Source: Deltaproteobacteria bacterium
GTDB taxonomy: Bacteria; Desulfobacterota; DSM-4660; Desulfatiglandales; Desulfatiglandaceae
Assembly (NCBI GenBank): GCA_003646995.1
Contig: QMLZ01000115.1
Span: 1-9,171, forward strand
DNA: 9,171 nucleotides
Direction of reading: 5' to 3'
In this document: in pieces, positions 5,659 to 9,171 of the stretch
Layout: every line of letters begins with the position of its first letter
Position numbering within the stretch: the first letter of the stretch is position 1
The notes under the pieces: generated by a model
What the model was told of the DNA's origin: nothing
The model's database searches: none
The model's input: the letters and a program-made list of their open reading frames with translations, nothing else
Program-made: the position numbers and the translations under genes

Positions 5659-8600
5659 ATGCCAGACAAACCCGTGGGCTCTGTCATGGTTGTTGGTGGT
5701 GGCATCGCTGGAATGCAGGCTTCTCTTGATCTGGCCGATTCCGGTTATCTGGTTCACCTCGTGGAGAAGTCCTCTGCAATCGGCGGGGTGATGGCCGAGC
5801 TGGACAAGACGTTTCCCACAAATGATTGCGCCATGTGAATCATCTCTCCCAAACTGGTCGAGGTCGGCCGGCATCTCAACATCAATCTTATCACCTGCTC
5901 TGAAATCGAAAAAATAGAGGGATCTCCAGGGAATTTTAAGGTAACTATCCGCAAGAATCCAAGATACATAGATCCCGACAAATGCACGGCCTGCGGCGAC
6001 TGTGCCGAGGTCTGCCCGGTAGTCCTGCCTAGCGAATACGACCAGGGTCTCGTGACCAGAAAGGCCACTTACAAGAAATACGCCCAGGCCATTCCAGGGG
6101 CATTTGCCATACAGAAGGCCGATAAGGCACCCTGCCGTCTGGCATGCCCGGCAGGCCTGAATGTGCAGGGCTATGTCCAAATGGTCAAAGAAGGCAAGTA
6201 CAAAGAGGCCCTTGAAATAATCATGGAAGATCTGCCCCTTCCAGGCGTAATTGGTCGAATCTGTCCTCACGGATGCGAGGATGCATGCAGAAGGGCCCAA
6301 ATAGATGAATCTGTGGCCATAAGGGACTTGAAACGACTAGCCGCCGACATGTTTGATCCGAGAGAAATCGAGATCCCTTGCTCTGCGGAAAGAGAAGAAA
6401 AAGTTGCCATTATCGGATCAGGACCTGCGGGTTTATCAGCCGCTTATCACCTGGCAAGGCGAGGAATTAAATCCACAATCTTTGAGGCACTTCCCGAGGC
6501 AGGTGGAATGCTTCGCGTGGGTATTCCACCGCATCGGCTTCCCCGAGATATCTTGGATAAAGAGATAGAGATTATTACCAAACTGGGCGTTGAAATAAAA
6601 ACCAATACCCCCCTCGGACCGGACCTAACCATTGATGATTTGTTTTCCCAAGGATACAAGGCAGTGTATCTTGCGCTTGGGGCCCACAAGGGCATTGAAT
6701 TGGGTGTGCCCGGGGAAAAGGCTCAAGGAGTACGCCAAGGTGTTGATTTTTTAAGGGAAGTTAATCTTACGGGCAAGGCGACCGTAGGATCCAAGGTGGC
6801 CATAATAGGGGGAGGTAACGTGGCCATAGATGTGGCGCGCTCCGCAGTACGTCTTGGCGCCCGGGAGGTTACAATTGTTTATAGAAGGACTCGGGCGGAA
6901 ATGCCTGCGTGGGAAGAAGAAATACAGGCCGCCGAGGCCGAAGGGGTCAAGATAGTTTACCTCTCTGCTCCACAGGAAATACTTACAAGTGACGGCCGGG
7001 TTGTCGGATTGCGGTGCATTCGAATGGAGCTAGGAGAGCCCGACAGTTCTGGCAGGAGGAGGCCTATCCCTGTGCCCGGAAGCGAATATGACATGGAAAT
7101 AGACCAGCTAATCGCGGCCATAGGGCAAAGACCGGATCTTGGATCGCTTCAGGATATACTGGGAGTGGAACTGACAAAGTGGGGTACTATCCAGGCCGAT
7201 CCTGTCACCTATGCCACTGACCGGGATGGTGTATTTGTAGGAGGAGACGTGCAAACAGGGCCTTGGGTTGCAATTGGAGCAATCGCTGCGGGCCGGGAGG
7301 CGGCGGAATCCATAGTTAGATACCTTGACGGCCGTGACATGAAAGAAGGGCGTGAGCCCATTGCAAATGAAAATCCGACCTATAGACCCATACCAGAAGA
7401 CGAGCCCGTAAGGCCCAGGGCTAGGATGCCGGAAGCCCCTGCAGAAGAACGAAAAGCTGATTTCAGAGAGGTAGAGCTGGGCCTAGAGGAAGAGAAGGGG
7501 AAAGAGGAGGCCTCAAGGTGTTTAAATTGTGGATATTGTTGCGAATGTTTTCAGTGCGTCAAGGCATGCGGTGCTGGTGCTGTCACACTCGAAACACATG
7601 CCCAAAAGCCAGAAAGCGTGGTCCTGGATGTGGGATCCATTATATTTGCACCGGGTTTTCAGGCCTTTGATCCTTCGCGTTTTGACACGTACAACTATTC
7701 CAATCATCCTAATATAATAACAGCCATGGAGTTTGAGAGGATTCTCTCTGCTTCAGGACCCACATTGGGCCACCTGGTAAGACTATCAGACCATAAGGAA
7801 CCCAAAAAAATCGCATGGCTGCAATGCGTAGGATCCCGTGACATCAACCGCTGCGATAATGCTTACTGCTCATCTGTATGTTGCATGTATGCCATAAAAG
7901 AGGCGGTAATAGCCAAGGAGCATGCAGGTGAAGACCTTGAATGTGCTATTTTTTACATGGACATGCGAACCCACGGCAAAGACTTTGAGCGTTATTATGA
8001 TGACGCAAAAAACAAACACGGTATCCGCTTTATCAGATCAAGGGTTCACACCATTGACCCGGCTGATGACGGAAACCTGGTGATCACCTACGCAAACGAA
8101 AACGGCGAGTTAAGATCCGAGGTATTCGACCTAGTAGTGCTCTCGGTAGGTCTTGAAACACCGCCAGATGTGATGGAACTAGCTGCAAAGGCCGGGGTCG
8201 AACTCACCGAAAACCGCTTCTGCCAAACTACGTCTTTCGATCCAGTGGCCAGTTCAAGCAAAGGAATATTCGTGGGCGGAGCATTCCAAGGGCCCAAGGA
8301 CATCCCTCAGTCAGTTGTTGAGGCAAGCGCTGCTGCAGCCAGTGCAGGGGCAATGCTCAGCCCGGCAAGAAACACCCTCACAAGGGAAAAGCAAATACCA
8401 GAGGAGAGAAATATAGCTGGAGAAAGGCCAAGAATAGGTGTGTTTGTCTGCAAATGCGGTATTAACATTGTGGGTGTGGTTAACGTAGAAGAGGTGGCGG
8501 AGTATGCAAAGACACTGCCTTACGTGGAATACGTTACCCACAACCTGTACACTTGCTCCCAAGATACCCAGGACGCCATTGCGCAGGCCATTAAGGATAA

Positions 8601-9171
8601 CAATTTGAATCGCATTGTTGTGGCTGCCTGCACGCCGAAAACCCATGAGCCCCTCTTTCAAGAAACACTCGCAGAGGCAGGCTTGAACAAGTATCTCTTC
8701 GAAATGACCAATATACGGAATCAGGACTCCTGGGTACATAAGGACGATCCCGACGCGGCCACGGAAAAGGCAAAAGACCTGGTGCGTATGGCCGTAGCAA
8801 AGGTGGCACTGCTCGAGCCGTTGGAGGAAACCCCCCTGGAAATAAATCAAAGGGCCCTGGTTCTGGGCGGGGGCATTGCAGGCCTTGTTTCAGCCAAGAC
8901 CCTGTCCGAGCACGGTTATCAAGTGACCCTTGTGGAGAAGGACTCTGCCCTAGGAGGCCAGGCAAGATTTCTGTACAGGACCTGGAGGGGGGAAGATGTA
9001 CAGCAAAACCTCTCCGAGCTCATTCAATCAGTTGAAAAGGACAAGAACATTGATATAAGGCTTGCTACTGAATTGACCCAAGTGGATGGTTTTGTGGGCA
9101 ATTTCAAGTCTACACTGGCAGGCAACGGAAAGGAAGAGGTGGTAGAACACGGTGTGGCCATACTGGCCACC
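5659..9171 (+). CDS. hdrA: Selenocysteine-containing HdrA-GltD-HdrA fusion flavoprotein, 3' partial
   Basis: The frame runs 1171 codons to the window end with a single UGA at codon 60 (5836-5838), read as Sec because it sits in the HdrA motif NDCAM-C. Domains: HdrA FAD Rossmann half ([12 protein letters not shown], about 1-100, with C57-A-M-U60); 4Fe-4S motif C109, C112, C115, C119; GltD-like module about 155-600 with N-terminal Cys set C159, C163, C202, C206, C210, FAD site [10 protein letters not shown] at 249 and NAD(P)H site [10 protein letters not shown] at 380; cysteine cluster C621-C637; HdrA FAD C-half with C723, C732, C737, C741, C742; then a second HdrA N-module (C931, C933, C966, C991) and second FAD fold (GGGIAG at 1070). 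Likely role: a cytoplasmic flavin hub exchanging electrons between NAD(P)H and Hdr-type partners, possibly by bifurcation (inference). HdrB/HdrC genes are not in view. Confidence 0.92.
5836..5838 (+). other. In-frame UGA read as selenocysteine (Sec60)
   Basis: The codon falls at the second cysteine of the HdrA Asp-Cys-Ala-Met-Cys motif. HdrA-like sequence continues directly afterwards ([13 protein letters not shown]) and for over 1100 further codons without another stop. A decayed gene or random stop would not hit exactly a redox-cysteine position and leave the rest intact. Sec at HdrA cysteines is known from some methanogens. Confidence 0.88.
5857..5880 (+). other. Candidate bacterial SECIS hairpin downstream of the UGA
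   Basis: GAGGT (5860-5864) pairs with ATCTC (5873-5877), including one G-U. It is extended by GT (5857-5858) with AC (5879-5880) across a C-A mismatch. The 8-nt loop CGGCCGGC has G at position 2, and 26 nt separate the UGA from the loop. Both values fit the general bacterial SECIS model, in which a G lies in the first two loop positions about 16-37 nt from UGA. A competing pairing uses the other ATCTC at 5842-5846. Folded by eye only. Confidence 0.5.

Noticed and set aside
5659..5838. Reading HdrA as a pseudogene or as a 59-codon peptide stopped by TGA
   Set aside because: The remainder is free of stops for 1111 codons with all Cys and Rossmann motifs intact, and the TGA replaces a catalytic-type cysteine. 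Selenocysteine explains both.
5617..6300. A 227-codon open frame on the minus strand over the HdrA N-terminus
   Set aside because: It is antisense to clear HdrA/ferredoxin sequence, shows no known motif and has no convincing ribosome binding site. It is a shadow of the Sec-containing gene.
1..9171. CRISPR array, tRNA/rRNA, insertion sequence or integrase
   Set aside because: Reading both strands, I found no spaced repeat array, cloverleaf, terminal inverted repeats or transposase sequence.

Overview
The window reads as accessory or energy-metabolism DNA from an anaerobic deltaproteobacterium (Desulfobacterota; a sulfate reducer or syntroph is the best guess). This rests on gene content, not on a database match: a heterodisulfide-reductase A (HdrA) type flavoprotein with an in-frame UGA at a conserved cysteine, an NtrC-type two-component pair, an archaemetzincin, and cysteine-rich GcvH-like proteins. 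The organism must decode selenocysteine if the main reading is right.

Layout. (1) 1-1763, plus strand: two tandem paralogues with a GcvH-like fold. Each carries repeats of a four-cysteine motif (C-x12-C-x5-C-x2-C) and a shared C-terminal tail, and each lacks the lipoyl-lysine expected in true GcvH. The first is cut by the window start. A GC-rich palindromic repeat lies between them. (2) 1788-1812: a perfect 8-bp hairpin between convergent genes. (3) 5243 down to 1797, minus strand: a tightly overlapping three-gene unit of sensor histidine kinase, sigma54-type response regulator and archaemetzincin. The genes overlap by 14 nt and 4 nt. The kinase begins with a Rossmann-like domain and has a cysteine-bearing PAS domain. 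(4) 5244-5658: a 415-nt divergent regulatory region with a candidate promoter on each strand. (5) 5659-9171 and beyond, plus strand: one uninterrupted reading frame of at least 1171 codons, apart from UGA at codon 60, running off the window end. Because it contains UGA and has no stop in the window, a standard gene caller would miss it or truncate it to 59 codons.

The giant protein has this order: HdrA FAD half with Cys-Ala-Met-Sec, a 4Fe-4S motif, a complete GltD-like NAD(P)H:FAD module inserted in the HdrA domain, a cysteine-rich cluster motif, the HdrA FAD C-terminal half, then a second HdrA N-terminal module and a second FAD Rossmann fold. It is most simply read as an electron-bifurcating or electron-confurcating flavin hub that takes electrons from, or gives them to, NAD(P)H.

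Working hypothesis (inference): the divergent kinase/regulator senses redox or NAD state through its Rossmann and cysteine-PAS domains and controls the HdrA hub and/or the flanking GcvH-like metal proteins. The archaemetzincin is co-expressed with the regulators. The partner HdrB/HdrC-type subunits would be expected downstream, outside this window.
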